Below, in pieces: positions 47,501 to 59,400 of a DNA stretch of 64,000 bases. The DNA lies in NCBI GenBank assembly GCA_963921825.1, contig OY997590.1, positions 51,725,039 to 51,789,038 of the forward strand, given 5' to 3'. The notes under the pieces are model-generated. The model had not been told where the DNA came from. It ran no database searches and saw only the letters and a program-made list of their open reading frames with translations. The DNA is from Erodium maritimum (taxonomy: Eukaryota > Streptophyta > Magnoliopsida > Geraniales > Geraniaceae). Every line of letters begins with the position of its first letter. Position 1 is the stretch's first letter. A program made the translations under genes and the position numbers.

Positions 47501-47590
47501 ACTGGATAGCAATAAAAAAGACTCATTGGTCTAAGGATACATGACAAGCTACGACACTGAATATGTTCATGACTTTATCTATGACACATA
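44559..47590 (-). repeat. Truncated 3' LTR of the Copia element (split by a solo LTR)
   Basis: It matches the outer 5' LTR from about TGTGTCATAGATAAAGTC (the joint with gag near 47590) down to a degenerate TGTTG end at 44559. It carries the same AAGAAGAAGAAGTTA and GTTAGTGGAGTTAAGG blocks, and a 20-base G run (44831-44850) where the other copy has G12 (56753-56764). It is interrupted by the plus-strand solo LTR at 44857-46518. Confidence 0.75.
44857..46518 (+). mobile_element. Solo LTR of the Copia family, plus strand
   Basis: A perfect 5-bp duplication CGGCC (44852-44856 and 46519-46523) flanks 1662 bases that start TGTTAGTCTTAGTGCCCG and end CGAGACCCAACA. It is the same LTR family as the host LTR but in opposite orientation. 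It includes ATCAAGACAAGGCTTGGAG, AATGTTGGACAT and a 3' portion with CTCACTCCCAAGAGC, as in the other copies. No coding capacity. Confidence 0.92.
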
Positions 47591-47809
47591 TAGTGTCGCT
47601 AAGGTGTTGTTGGTATGCAACCTTAACAGCCCTAGCGGCGTTATTAGTTGGCTCCTCAGGGATAGCCTTATCTAGGGCATGCTCCTTGCGTTCATATTTG
47701 AGGAGCATCCTCAAATTTCTATCCCAGTCTAGATAGTTTGTCCCATTGAGCTTGACCTTGTCAAGCATGGTTTTAATGACAAACTACTGTTGGCTGAAGA
47801 ACTTGCCAT
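47523..47809 (-). pseudogene. Copia gag N-terminal fragment fused to LTR
   Basis: The original start (47809-47807) gives MASSSANSSLSLKP. After a one-base loss the frame continues LDKVKLNGTNYLDWDRNLRM, then LKYERKEHALDKAIPEEP and ARAVKVAYQQHL, a clear plant Copia gag (UBN2/DUF4219-type) N-terminus. After HLSDT (about 47590) the reading frame is LTR sequence, with no more gag. Gag would package element RNA; only about 70 residues remain. The start codon is overlapped by the 9-bp target duplication of the Mutator-like element. Confidence 0.8.
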
Positions 47810-48734
47810 TTGATGGGTTATTTACGATTTGGTACTCAAATATTTCGTCCACAAACGATATGGTACCCTTATATTTCAAATGACCAATTTGGTACCCAAA
47901 TGATTTGTCCACTGACGGAAGTAGCATATTCCGTTAGAAAACTAATAGAATATTACTCTAAATTAGACATGTGTAGTTAAGTGGGGTGTGAAATGACGAT
48001 TTTACCCTTTTTTAGTTTAAGCTTATAAATTTGATAGACAAATTTACCATTATACCCTTAGTTATAATACAATAAATAATTACATTAAATAATTTAAGAA
48101 TTAAAAAATAAAATTAAAAAAATTAAAAAATTAAAAAATTAAAAAATTAAAAATTAAATATATAAATAAAAAATTAAATATATAAATAAAAAAAATTAAA
48201 ATTAAAATAATAAAAATTTTAAAATAAAAAATAAAAAAATTTAAAATAAAAATTTAAAAATGAAAAATAATAATAAAAAAAATTTAAAAGTTTAAAAATT
48301 AAAATTTTATAAAAAAATAATTCAATAAAATAAAATTATTTTTTTTTTGAAAAAATAAATACTTATTAAAAAATAAGTTTAAATATAAAGTCAAAAGTCA
48401 ATATAATGGTAAAACAGTCTTTTAACATTAAAGTCAAATGTCAACTAAAATGATGAAGGGTAATGTCACGCCCCAAATCCGGTTTTGACCGGACTCGAGA
48501 CGTGAACTAAAAATAATAATAAATAAAAGCGACTTTAAACGAAATAAATCTCCAATAATAGTTTAAACCTGTCAATCCTGATAATAAGAGTCAATACTCG
48601 AAATCCAAGTTATAATTTGTTTAGTACAAAAGGAAAGTACGTCTCTAAACCATCCCAACTAGGACTCTCGCTAAGCTTCCAAGCTCCGAGACATCCTCTA
48701 AATCAAATCGTGATCAAAACCTGTAGAACAGTCC

Positions 48735-50598
48735 ATGTTACCGTCGTTCAGCCATGATCCGGGGCTCTTCGTCGAGGATTGGTGGCCCTTTTTTGTTGGA
48801 GAACATGCATGTGGGTCGCAATTCGGTTGGTTCAGGAAGAAACCAGCCACGGCAGTCCCTGTTGTTCACCGGAAGGGATCAAGTTCTGGTGCTGAGCCAG
48901 GTACGAATCCGGTTAAAACTTTCGTCTCCAATCTCCATTACGAGACATTAGTAGATTGGATGTCTTCGTACTTTGGAAGCGTAGTGCCGATTGTTAGAGC
49001 TCGGGTCATAAAACGACCAAACCTCAGAGGGAAATATTTCGGCTTTCTATTTGTAAATTTAATGCGTGATGCTGAAACTTTGATCCTGAGCCAAAATGGT
49101 ATCAAAGTCAAGGGGTTTATCTTACTTGTAGCATTGGATTGGTCTGAAACGAACTATAAGGTTTTGCCAAAGAAGAAAGTAATGTGGAAAGCCAAAGAAG
49201 TTGCTGCTGCTCAAGCTTCTGCAGGTGTGACCGAGGACTACTCGGGTTTGTGTGACATTGCTAAGGTGCGACTCCTTGACGCCGGTATCATCGGGATCTT
49301 GAGGAAAGGTCTTACGCTGATTGAGGCTTTAACGGAGATGGACATACATGGTGCTAAAGGGCTGGAGGCTCGACGGATCTCAGGCAATGTTTTCGTTATT
49401 ACTTGTTATGATTTAATTTTTTCCTCTATGTTAAGAGAAACGAATTGGAAATAGATTCACTCGTGGTTTCATATTGTCAGTTTCAAGGGATCGATGGCTG
49501 TTCAAGGAGGTTTGTGGGAATGGATTAAGCTTGCTGGAATGCTTTTTTTTTTTTGCAAATTATGAAGTAGTTGTGAAGCGTGCATGTAAAGACATCGGCG
49601 AGCCAGTTTTTTATCTTTGTGCAATTCCCGAAAATGAATTTTTTGGCGATGTTTGGGACTTAGTTTTGTGCTCCAAACCGATCGTTGATACTGGCGCGAT
49701 CGATGTTCAGTTTGGTAAAGGAAAATTTCGAGTTAGGGTATGCTCTGTTTCGGATGAAGAGGTGAACAGTCTACTGGAGAATGTTGATCGGGTTCCATGC
49801 GCAGACGTGTCTCCGGCTGATTCTCCGGCGTCGGAAGCAGTGGGCTCAAAGTTTACAACTAATCCCTTAATTGTCGCTGCAGATCGAGTTGCTCGTGTGG
49901 ATCAAATTTTGAATCCAGATGCGGAGTATCAGGTTGTTAAGGGCGTTATCCTCGCACCAGACAAGTTTGCTCCTGTCTCTAAGCCAGTCACGGACATAGT
50001 ATTGGACTCAAACTCAAACACCGTTGCCTTTTTTGACCCAATCGCGTTTTCAGAGCAGGTAAAGGATTTGGATCGCTCTTATGTCGCAGTCGCACTCTCT
50101 GATTCTGTTGTAGTCGTCCACTCTCCTTTTGCAACAATCTCTAATGATCCAGCCACTGTTGTGTCTCAAGTCATTGGCGTGTCAGATAATGCAGTAGCTC
50201 CGGCTCAGACAACAGGTTCCATCGATCCCAAAGCAGTGAAGGAGACACCTGCAGCAGTCCGTACCGTCGTCCGCACCATTCAAACACGGTCTCAGACCCG
50301 CTCATTGGATCGTTAACGTGCACGAGCGGCAGCTCCGTCATATTTTCAGGTTCTTGCAAAACCAATCGTTAAACCTATTGCAAAACCAGCTGAGAAATTC
50401 AATTATGTGAAATAGCGTAGTTTAAAAGCTCTAAAGAAAAACAAAGAAGCGATCGATTAATTAGAAAATCTAGATATTGAGGTTCCTCAAAAACGGTTAT
50501 TTGACGATCCTTTGTTGACATCAGAGGGGGAGGAATGGGTAGAATACTCGAGTGACAGCGACAGTTCGGTAGAAGGATCTGCCCTTTTTCGGAATTGA
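48735..50598 (+). pseudogene. LINE-3 ORF1: RRM-type RNA-binding protein, broken
   Basis: The first frame (48735-49454) begins MLPSFSHDPGLFVEDWW. It has an RRM at residues about 60-135: KTFVSNLHYETLVDWM as RNP2 and LRGKYFGFLFVNLM as RNP1. A central segment follows (KVRLLDAGIIGILRKGLTLI). After a frame change near 49450 the second frame runs from 49474 to the ORF1 end at 50596-50598. It is acidic and Ser/Val-rich, with stops at 50314, about 50413 and about 50458, each replacing CAA or CAG. The layout parallels LINE-2 ORF1. Confidence 0.82.
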
Positions 50599-51501
50599 CT
50601 CACGCGGGTCCTCTCATGGAATGTGAGAGGACTGAATTCCTCTCAGAAATAGCGTTTTTTGAGAGATGTTATTGTCAAATTGAAACCGATATTCATCATG
50701 TTACAGGAGGTGAAGGTTCAATCGATAAACTATGGTATTTTACGTTCGATTGGTCTGCATACAGGGTGGAGTTATCATTTAATTCCTGCGATTGGAACTG
50801 CTGGTGGTGTTTTGAGTTTGTGGCAGGATTCTTCTTTTTCTGTTACTAATGTGGACACTTTTAATAATTCTCTTTGTTGGTCAGGCATCTTCCGGCCTCG
50901 CAGTGTGCAAGTGTCTTTCTGCAATATTTATGCTCCAGGGTCGGTTGCGTTGAGACGATCATTATTGGAAGGTCTGACCCTTATTGCTCCTTGCATGTCT
51001 GAGCCTACCTTGTGGGCCAGCAACTTTAACACTATTATGTCATCCGCCGAACGTCGCAACACTGCATTTAACAGATCGAACAGTCGGTATTTTCAATCTT
51101 TTATCTCGAATTTGGATTTGATTGACATGTCGTTATCAGGGTCTAGGTGTATTTGGAGTCTTGTGCATGTGTGGTGGGGAGTGGTGTGGGTCACGCCTAG
51201 GACTTTTGGTGCGACCTTATGTGCTTGGAAAAGTCTTGGTTCGAATCATTGGTGGAAGTCGTGGGTTCGAGTTTGTTACATTGTTATTTGGCATATATGA
51301 CTTCTGCATAATGGGTCGGTTTTTAATGATGTGATGGACTGTAGTGCGGTTGTGTTTGAGAAGATTCAAAATCACTCTTTCTGTGTACTTTGGCAAGCAG
51401 GGTCTTTGAGAGCCTCAATGTCTTTATTAGATTGGCAGCGCTGTCATGGGTGGTGCATCCAGCCTAGGAAGCGGGGGAGGCGGTTGTTGGATAGATTTTG
51501 A
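50599..51501 (+). pseudogene. LINE-3 ORF2: endonuclease fused to C-terminal segment
   Basis: Directly after the ORF1 stop and in the same frame, the sequence reads LTRVLSWNVRGLNSSQK (50599), a stop (TAG for CAG), then RDVIVKLKPIFIMLQEVKVQ, GGVLSLWQDSSFSV and NIYAPGS. The motif AGDFN has become WASNFN (about 51015), so a catalytic-region Asp is changed. RRNTAFNRSNSRYFQSFI and NLDLIDMSLSG follow. At about 51160 the protein jumps to IVIWHI then LLHNGSVFNDV, part of the region after zf-RVT, and ends RKRGRRLLDRF. RT is absent. Confidence 0.78.
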
Positions 51502-52369
51502 TTCAGTACTGTCGTGGACGTGTGGGGTCCGATGAGTGCCTGTTCAGAAGTCAGTCCAGTTTTTGCCTGTTCCCATCAGGGTCCGATGAGTACTATCCGG
51601 GGAGACACTAGGGGCGATCTGCTAGGATAGCGGAAGGGAATGAATTACTTAGTTCCCTTGGAACCAGAGGATTCACCCTATCTACCCTAAGGTACCGTTC
51701 ATCGGTTTGGGTGGGATGCCTGGTTTCTGGTCTTCTGAGTCACTGTTCATCGGCCTGTTTTTGTACATGTTTATTTTTTCCTGTTTGTTTGGTTTGCTCT
51801 TTTCTCGGGGTTTGTTCCCGCAGCTCCAGCTGAGAGCTCCTCTGTTATGGTTTTGTTTTGGATTGATCCTCCTTGGATCTTTCTTTTTATTAATAAATTT
51901 TTATGAGCTTATCCAAAAAAAACCTGTAGAACAGTAAAAGAGGGGGTGAGTTTTCGCTCAGTAGGAAAAAGTAGTAAAGGAGTGAGGAATTTCCCACCAC
52001 CACGGATACCCGTCTGATTATGGCATACTAGTAAGGAAATAACACGAATCATTTAAACAATTAACCTAAAGACAACGCTTGACCCCATTCGGGAGCAACC
52101 CGTAAATCAAACTCGATACTGAACCGACAATCGTACATTTCTTCTCAACTATGCTCTTAGCACCCGTCACCTAAAAAATTCTCCATAGAAAACGACCACG
52201 GTTATCTCGCAACTGACCACGCGTGCGAACTCGCACGACAATACATTGAACTCAGGTATAAATGTATTCAAAATCACAAAGGCTCACGTAGCAGGCATAA
52301 GTAATCACAACAACCAAAACGGAACAACACATAGAGTAATATCATTAGCAACCACTTCGACACTCCTAG

Positions 52370-52870
52370 TATCCCAGAGCAATGCGCCGGCTTCCCATAA
52401 CCCGCCTCAACCATATCGTACCGAACTCGACATCGGCATAGAAATCTTCCCGGAACACACAGTATCGGGGTAAAACTCATAACATACCGGACCGGAATCC
52501 TCCGTCGGTCGAGTATCTTCTCGTAGCACGGGGTACAAATCACATCACACATACCATACTGGAACACTCGGCATCGGCTTAGGTATCCTATACCGGAATC
52601 CACTTCGGTATAAACATTGCTATTGAACACCCTCCTCGGCTCTAGATATCCTGTACCGGAATCCTCCACGGCACAGATATCGCACTGGAACCAATCCTCG
52701 GCCTAGATATCCTATACCGGAATCCTCTACGGTATAGATATCGTACCGGAACACCGTCCCCAGTCTAGATATCCTATACCGGAATCCCCCACGGTATAGA
52801 TATTAGACCGGAACACCGTCCTCAAACATATCATACCAAACATCTCATACCAGCATACCATACCGAACAA
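52370..52870 (+). repeat. Tandem repeat array in solo LTR copy C
   Basis: Units of about 55-60 bases carry ATATCCTATACCGGAATCC, ACGGTATAGATATCG and CCGGAACACCGTCC in several diverged copies. Clearest at 52590-52810. The sequence is unrelated to the arrays in copies A and B but lies in the same part of the LTR. Confidence 0.8.
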
Positions 52871-54902
52871 ATCTTACCGAACACACCACATCGGTCTATC
52901 AATCATCCGATCATATCACAAGACAATAATTCACACTAACAGTCACCACATTCTCATAACATATCATGACCCTTAATTTAACAACGGAGCATACCACATA
53001 CCGAACATTACAAATTACTAATCACAACAAGCGCAACCAACACACAATCCTAGGGGCATGACCGGTCCACATGTGATTCTACAGCACAACAAGTCCCACA
53101 CTTACGGGCACGACATGGCCCGCAAGTGGTTCGATCATTTAAATACAAGTACACTAGTTATTCACATCCTGTATGCATGTCTATGACTTCACCGGTTATT
53201 AATGTCCTATATACATTTCTAGTAACTTTCTGTAATTAAACCGGTATTCGCTACTTTTCCCTTCCTCAACCGCTATCCAACGCGAGCAACCACGAGTCGC
53301 CTAGTAGCCTCCTCTGCCGTGCTCAGGAACAACGTCTAAGATCACAAGGTAATATGACGATTAATACTAATTCAAGGTTGGTTTAAAAAGGAAATACTCA
53401 AACTAACCCCCAATTACTCAACTTTGTCAAAATGGGCCCGAAATGCCCCATTTCGCCCGGCTTGGCGAATATGCCCGGGATCGGGAAAACATCCCTCGGG
53501 GCCCCGAAAATTCCCGTTTTCGTTTCTATCATTCCTAATTAAATTCAAGTGTTCCAACGCACTTGGCGGAATCAAATTCCGATGTCCGAGCGTTCTAATT
53601 CCGCAACTAAAGTTTCTAACTACAATTTCCGAATTTCCACGAATAATTTCCATAATTCATTCCGGGTGTGAATTATCGATCCGGGGTTCACCCAAGACCA
53701 CCCGAACACGTCAAAACCCGCACCCCGGCCAAGTGAGCCCCACGGCCACACGTGGACCGTGGGTGGCCGGATCGGACCGCCACCGTGTGGCCGGTCACGG
53801 TTTCGTGGCTTCCCCCCCGGCCATGGCCGGTTATACCCCCCAGTGACCGGTCGGAGCTCCCGCGAACCTCCGTTCGCCGGAAAAATTTATTGTTAAGCTC
53901 CAAAACCTCAAAATTAACCTCAACAACTCCAAAATTTCAACACCCAAGGTTGGGTTTCATCAAACTAACAAAACCCAACCCCTTTTAATCAAATTCTTTC
54001 ACTTTCTCTGTACAAATCATCCATTTAACCATCAAAACCCAAACCCAAGCCTAGTTCATGAAATTTCTACCAAACCCACAACCCAAAGTTTATCAAAATG
54101 AGATTTGATTGAGAGTTTACCTTGGGAAATAAAGAAAGGATGAGAAATATGGAAGAATGAGAGACTTGGGTGGAGAAATCAAGCAAAAATGAGCTTCCTT
54201 TTCTTCTCTTCTTCTTCTTCTTCTTCTTCTTCTTCTCTTCTTCAACGGAGCTCCATTCTCTCTCTTCCTAGCTATCAATTTTCGGCCAAGAGATAAAGTG
54301 GGAGCTGATTTTTTTCTCTAAAAGGCATTTAACCTAAAAGGAAAAAACCCCAAATTGTCCTTTAGCCCCTTTCTCTCTCTTCTGTCCACAGGCGGGGACC
54401 AAAGGGTCTTTTTCTCACCCTGTTCTTCTCCTCCAAGACACATGGACATGTGTCTATGTGGGGTCCACCTTTACCCAAAAATATCTCATCTCACTTATTT
54501 AATTCTATAAAACCCCTAATTTGACCCAGTTTGACCCGGATTTGACTTTTTCGCAAAAGTAGTCATTTGAAAGGAAATGACCCAACTAAGCTAACCGTAG
54601 CGACGACTAAGCTTTGTGGGTCCCAGAAAAGTCCCGAATGACTCCTGGAGTCATCGGTTGACTTTTCCGGCGGAAAGTCAACTTTTCCCAAATTCCACTG
54701 GTTCGACCGGTGTCGACCGGGGACGGTTCTTACAGGTAAAATGGTCTTTTCACTTTGTTTTGTTAGTTTTTTAACCTCATTAACCCAAATCGTTCGTGGA
54801 CGAAACATTTGGGTACCAAATTGGAAAAAAAATTCATAAGGGTACCATATCGTTCGTGGACGAAACATTTGGGTACCAAATCGTAAATAACACCCATTTG
54901 AT

Positions 54903-56422
54903 TTACACGACAAAGATATTTAATCAATAAACTGAATAAAGTTTATGAAGATCAAGTTTAAACACCAACCAATCCATTCTATACCTTTATAAATTAAAAC
55001 CAAGATCCTTGATTCCCCCGATTAAGCTAAACTAATGATCACCACTTAATCGAGCTATGTAGGTAGAACCCCGTCTAATCACATCCAATGTGACTCTTGG
55101 CTAGGGTCTGTACATATGTACACAGCTTTCCCTATCCGATACCCTAGCTCAACCATGGATGAGAATCGTAGTTGGGTCCATCGATTTTAAACTAGGGCCC
55201 AGGTGCTCTGCTAATGCGCACAACACCTACATACGTCATCCAAACCTACTACCCCGCTTTCCCATGGATGCTCCATTAATGCGCGCGACACCCATAAGAC
55301 GGGGAGGTAGTAGGTTGCTAAGAATTGGAAGGTATCTGACATGACCCAACTTTTACTTGTCCTATTGTGTTTAAAACTTTTGGCACATCCTATATGCCAC
55401 GATCACATCAATTACACAATCGATGTAATGATGCCTCCAATTACATCCAATTTAATTCTTCCTTTGAACCCTTCAACTGCATCCAACGCAAAGACGGTTC
55501 TAAGGGCTCACAAACAAGGGTTAAATTTCCAATTTTATCCTTGCACGTGAGGTGATATGCTAGGAATTAAAAGCTAAACATGAAATTCTAATCATACATT
55601 CATAATTACTCATGCAAGACTAAACCAGGCATAAAGCGTTAAACGTGCACGTAACACCCCCCTTAAAATAGCTCCTACTCGCTTCTTGAGCTCCACCGAC
55701 TTCAGGCTGATGCGAACGGCCTCCCAGTCGCTTCTTGAGCTCCACTGACTCCAAAACGAGAGAAATGACTACAATATAAACACGACACACAGGCTGGGAA
55801 ATTTTTTTATTGCAAATAAGTGATACGACGACCATACTTTGAACGAATAATTACACGCTAACTCTAACGGCTCGCAGGCCGTAAAAAGCGATAAGTAAAT
55901 TAAACTGGGCTATTACGTGTACCATGCCATCATCACATTACATAGCGTGTTATAAAACAAGCATGTTATCAAACATCGTGTTATTTTCCAGTTTTAGTTA
56001 ATTGCCAAGATTTTAAAAAGTTCAATGCTCGGTTTATCGAAAACGTTCAAAAATGAAACTTCTAAATGTTTGATTTTTTGTGTTCGTCAAGACGGTATTA
56101 AACTCGTCATGATTAACTAAACGGTTTGGCCCTGATGTTCCGACCATCCAAGGTCACGACTCGGCCTAGCTCCGTCCAACAAAGCATTGTTCAGTCATGG
56201 GTTCGGCTCCCCTAAAGTCCCGCTCTCGTGACCAGAAAATCAACCATTGTCCAAAAATTCCAGATTTTAAATAATTTTTAAATTTACATTTTTCATGCAT
56301 TAAACCCACATCCAATAATTTCAAAACATGTTATCAATCAAACATGAAAATTATCAAGCGAAACTGAAACCATACAAGCATAAAACCGAAAATTTCAGCA
56401 TCGTCTTGTGAATCCGGAAGGT
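54903..56422 (-). other. Copia leader region between primer site and gag
   Basis: About 1.5 kb without a supported coding frame, between the primer site and the gag start. It includes a direct repeat of TCGCTTCTTGAGCTCCAC (about 55680 and 55730) and CA-rich tracts. Plant Copia leaders are usually short, so this part may contain a further old insertion, but I found no ends. Confidence 0.45.
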
Positions 56423-56440
56423 AGCACAATTTTGATACCA
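56423..56440 (-). other. Primer binding site of the Copia element
   Basis: On the minus strand TGGTATCAAAATTGTGC follows the LTR end GACCCAACA with one base between. TGGTATCA is the standard complement of the initiator-methionine tRNA end used by plant Copia elements. The following bases differ from the usual GAGC. Confidence 0.75.
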
Positions 56441-56441
56441 T

Positions 56442-59400
56442 TGTTGGGTCTAGAGGTGGATATGATGAAGAACCAAAATCTAGCGGAAGCAAAGTAAAAC
56501 CCAGAGAACATGCCATAGAACACTACCAAAGAGATTAGATACACAAGACGAAAATCAAATGGATGATTCCTTACCAAACTTATTCAAGAACACCAAGTAG
56601 AAGAAGAAAACACTAAGGAAGGATGAATGGATTGAGTCTTCAAGACGCATACGTATCCTCCAAGAAAACAAAGCCACGTAGTTCTTGAGGTAGAGAACTC
56701 AAGAACACAACAACAATAAAGCTTGGGGTGTGTGTGTGTGTGTGTGATGTAGGGGGGGGGGGGTTGGTGGGTTCGGCCAATACAAGGAAGAAGAAGAAGT
56801 TAGAGTACTCAAATCTCTTTTTCATATCTTATATGACCAAGTGATTTACATGTTGAGATAAGTAGGGACCTTCACCTCATTAATCTCTCATAACTTGCCA
56901 GTATTCTTGTTAATTAGGATAATGGACTTAGGATATTATTAGTTAATTAGTTAGTTAGTGGAGTTAAGGTCCCACCTAGTTACTAACTAGCTAACTTAAC
57001 TAAACTAGTTGAAGTCTTCTAGTCAGAACACAACTTGATATCTCCTTGGGCTTTGGAGACTTGGGCCGACCATTGGGCCTCGTGGGTGGGGCCCACAACA
57101 TTCCTATTGAGGTTCCGTGACGCTTTTTTGTCACCAACGCTTTCCAATTCAGATATGTCCAACATTACCCGATGAGATCGTTCCCAAGACTCCAAGTCTT
57201 GTCTCGATTCGTAATATCCTAATCACTTACGACCTATTGTGTTAATGAGTTACATACTCCATGTTGGATCTCGATGGAGAGTATGAACATACAATACTAG
57301 TGGAAGCAAACAACTCGAGACCATGCATAAATAACTACCACAATTAGATTCACAAAACAAAACCGATATCACTATTTCTTACTAAATCAAGAGCACCAGG
57401 TAAGGAATTATTGGACTTGAGTTTCCAATATGCCTACGTATCCTCCTAGGAACCAAAACCACATAGTTCTAAGCTTAGAGGACTCAAGAACAAATTAAGG
57501 AGGATAGGGGAGTGTTGGTCGAAACTATGAGGAAAAAGTGAGAGTTTTTGTTCTTCCTTTTGTTTCTTATCGCTCTTATGTTGAAAGGATGACTCTTATG
57601 TCATTTAATCACATCAACATAATAGAATAATATTAGATATGACAAGAATGATGTAAAGTCTTAATAGTTAGTAGAGAGTTGGTGGATTGAGGGTCCAATC
57701 CTTTCACCAACTACCTAATCTAGCTAATTAGTTGGAACCAATTAGTTAAGACTTAACTAGTTGGTTTCATGGACCTTTGTTCGCATGGGCCACCCAAGGG
57801 CCTCGTGGGTGATGGCCCGTTGCTATTCCCGATGAGGTCCCATGACGCGCTCATCTCTTCCCACGCCTTCCATCCCTAATATGTCCAACATCATTCGATG
57901 AGATCGTTCCCAAAAGTCCAAGTATTATCTTGATGCGTAAAGTCCTAATTACTTACGGGCACATGACCCAAAAACATGTTTTGGTCATGTCCCGTGTCCA
58001 CTTTCTCACTTGGCCATCCTCCATTAGTGTGTTAATGAGTTTCATCCTCCGGTGTGACATATATTTGTTTATGCATGTCGATAGATCAACGTGAAATTCC
58101 ATTTTACTTGTACCTACATAAGTGGAAACTAACGAGACTTTAGTGTTACCTAACACTACATAATGAATCAACCCTTGTTGGTTCTAACTTTTCTTTCGTC
58201 CATGTCAATATCCTTTTATCTCTAGATATCCTGATTGAGATAAGACATAGAGGCGTCACCCTTATTGTTCTCAATAATTGTTCCTCGATATGTTACATGA
58301 CCGGATATACGATACCTAGTATCATGTGCATGACAATGCTATTTTTTCAATCACTCTTGATTGAGCAGCCGAGAACGGACATCGTCCCGTACTGCAGTAT
58401 AAGGGATAAATCCCTTAATCGTCTTTCATGTCACTCATGCAGTCCGTCCCAAAGCCAATCCTGGCCGTTATGGAAACTCTGTCATAAGCAACGTTGAGCT
58501 CATGTCAAATTCAGTTGTTTACTGGATAGCAATCACAAAGACTCATTGGTCTAAGGATACATGTCAAGCTACGACACTGAATATGTTCATGACTTTATAT
58601 ATGGCACATATTCAGGTCGGTCATCCAATATCATGTCCCACATGATATCTATGATCAAACTCCGGAAACCCATTCAAGTTACTAATAAAAGTGAGCCATA
58701 AAGAGTCATCTTTCATACTAGTCGTTTCTAGTGATGCTTTATTGACTAGGGACCCATCAAGTGTAATTCCTCTCGATCTATGGTTATACTTTAGATCAGA
58801 ACACCCTTCGATATATTACTCCAACACATACGTAATATAAAGTCGCTTTACTTTTATTTCTCACAATGATATATACATTTGGATGTTTACGATTGAACTA
58901 CGGGTACCAAGACTAACACTCCAGTGTGACCCTTAGGTTTATGCATGTCGGTAGATCAACGTAAAATCTCATTTTACTTGATCCTACATAAATGGAAACT
59001 AACGAGACTATAGTATTGCCTGACAATGCATAGCGGATCGACTCTTGTCGATTCTAACCTTTTCGTCGTCCCTGTCATTCTCCTTTTATCTTTAGATGTC
59101 CCGATTGAGATAGGGCATAGAGTCGTCATCCTTATTGTTCACAATCACTTTTCCTTGATATGTGAGATAACCGAATATACGATATCTAGTATCATGTACA
59201 TGTTCATGCTATTCTTTCAATCACTCTCGATTGAGCGACCGAGAACGGATATCATTCTCATACCACAGTATGAAGGATAAATCCCTTAGTCGTCTTTCGT
59301 GTCACTCATGCAGTCCGTCCCCAAGAAAATTCTGGTCGTTATGGAAACCCTGTCACAGACAACGTTGGGCTTAGGTCAAACTCAGTTGTTTACTAGATAG

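Larger units (their letters stand above)
48733..51920 (+). mobile_element. LINE-3: L1-type retrotransposon lacking RT
   Basis: A 15-bp duplication AACCTGTAGAACAGT (48718-48732 and 51921-51935) flanks it, with an eight-A tail. It has ORF1 (48735-50598), the endonuclease start (50599-51150) and then a jump to the last part of ORF2 (about 51160-51500), so reverse transcriptase is deleted. The 3' end (TTATTAATAAATTTTTATGAGC before the tail) is typical of plant L1. No 5' UTR is present; the first ATG is 2 bases from the joint, so the 5' end may be truncated. Confidence 0.88.
48464..54734 (+). mobile_element. Solo LTR, TGTCACGCC family, copy C (split by a LINE)
   Basis: A perfect 5-bp duplication GGTAA (48459-48463 and 54735-54739) flanks a unit that starts TGTCACGCCCCAAATCC and ends GACGGTTCTTACA. 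Without LINE-3 and its duplication it is about 3068 bases. It shares with copies A and B the CTCACCACCACGGATA block near 51990-52010, the region of CCCCGAAAATTCC near 53500, a CT-rich tract (54195-54245) and the end region GGCGGAAAGTCAACTTTTCCC. It is more diverged from A and B than they are from each other. Confidence 0.92.
47815..54893. mobile_element. Non-autonomous Mutator-like element with about 100-bp inverted repeats
   Basis: A 9-bp duplication CCATTTGAT (47806-47814 and 54894-54902) flanks inverted ends GGGTTATTTACGATTTGG and GTGTTATTTACGATTTGG. Each arm holds two direct copies of a block with TTTGGTACCCAAATG and TTCGTCCACGAACGAT. Without the LTR inside it, the element is about 800 bases and non-coding. 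Bases 48050-48370 are an extreme A/T low-complexity stretch. It sits immediately upstream of the Copia gag start codon. Confidence 0.88.

Noticed and set aside
48735-49454. RRM protein as a host RNA-binding gene
   Set aside because: It lies between LINE target duplications and is followed by an L1 endonuclease, so it is LINE ORF1.
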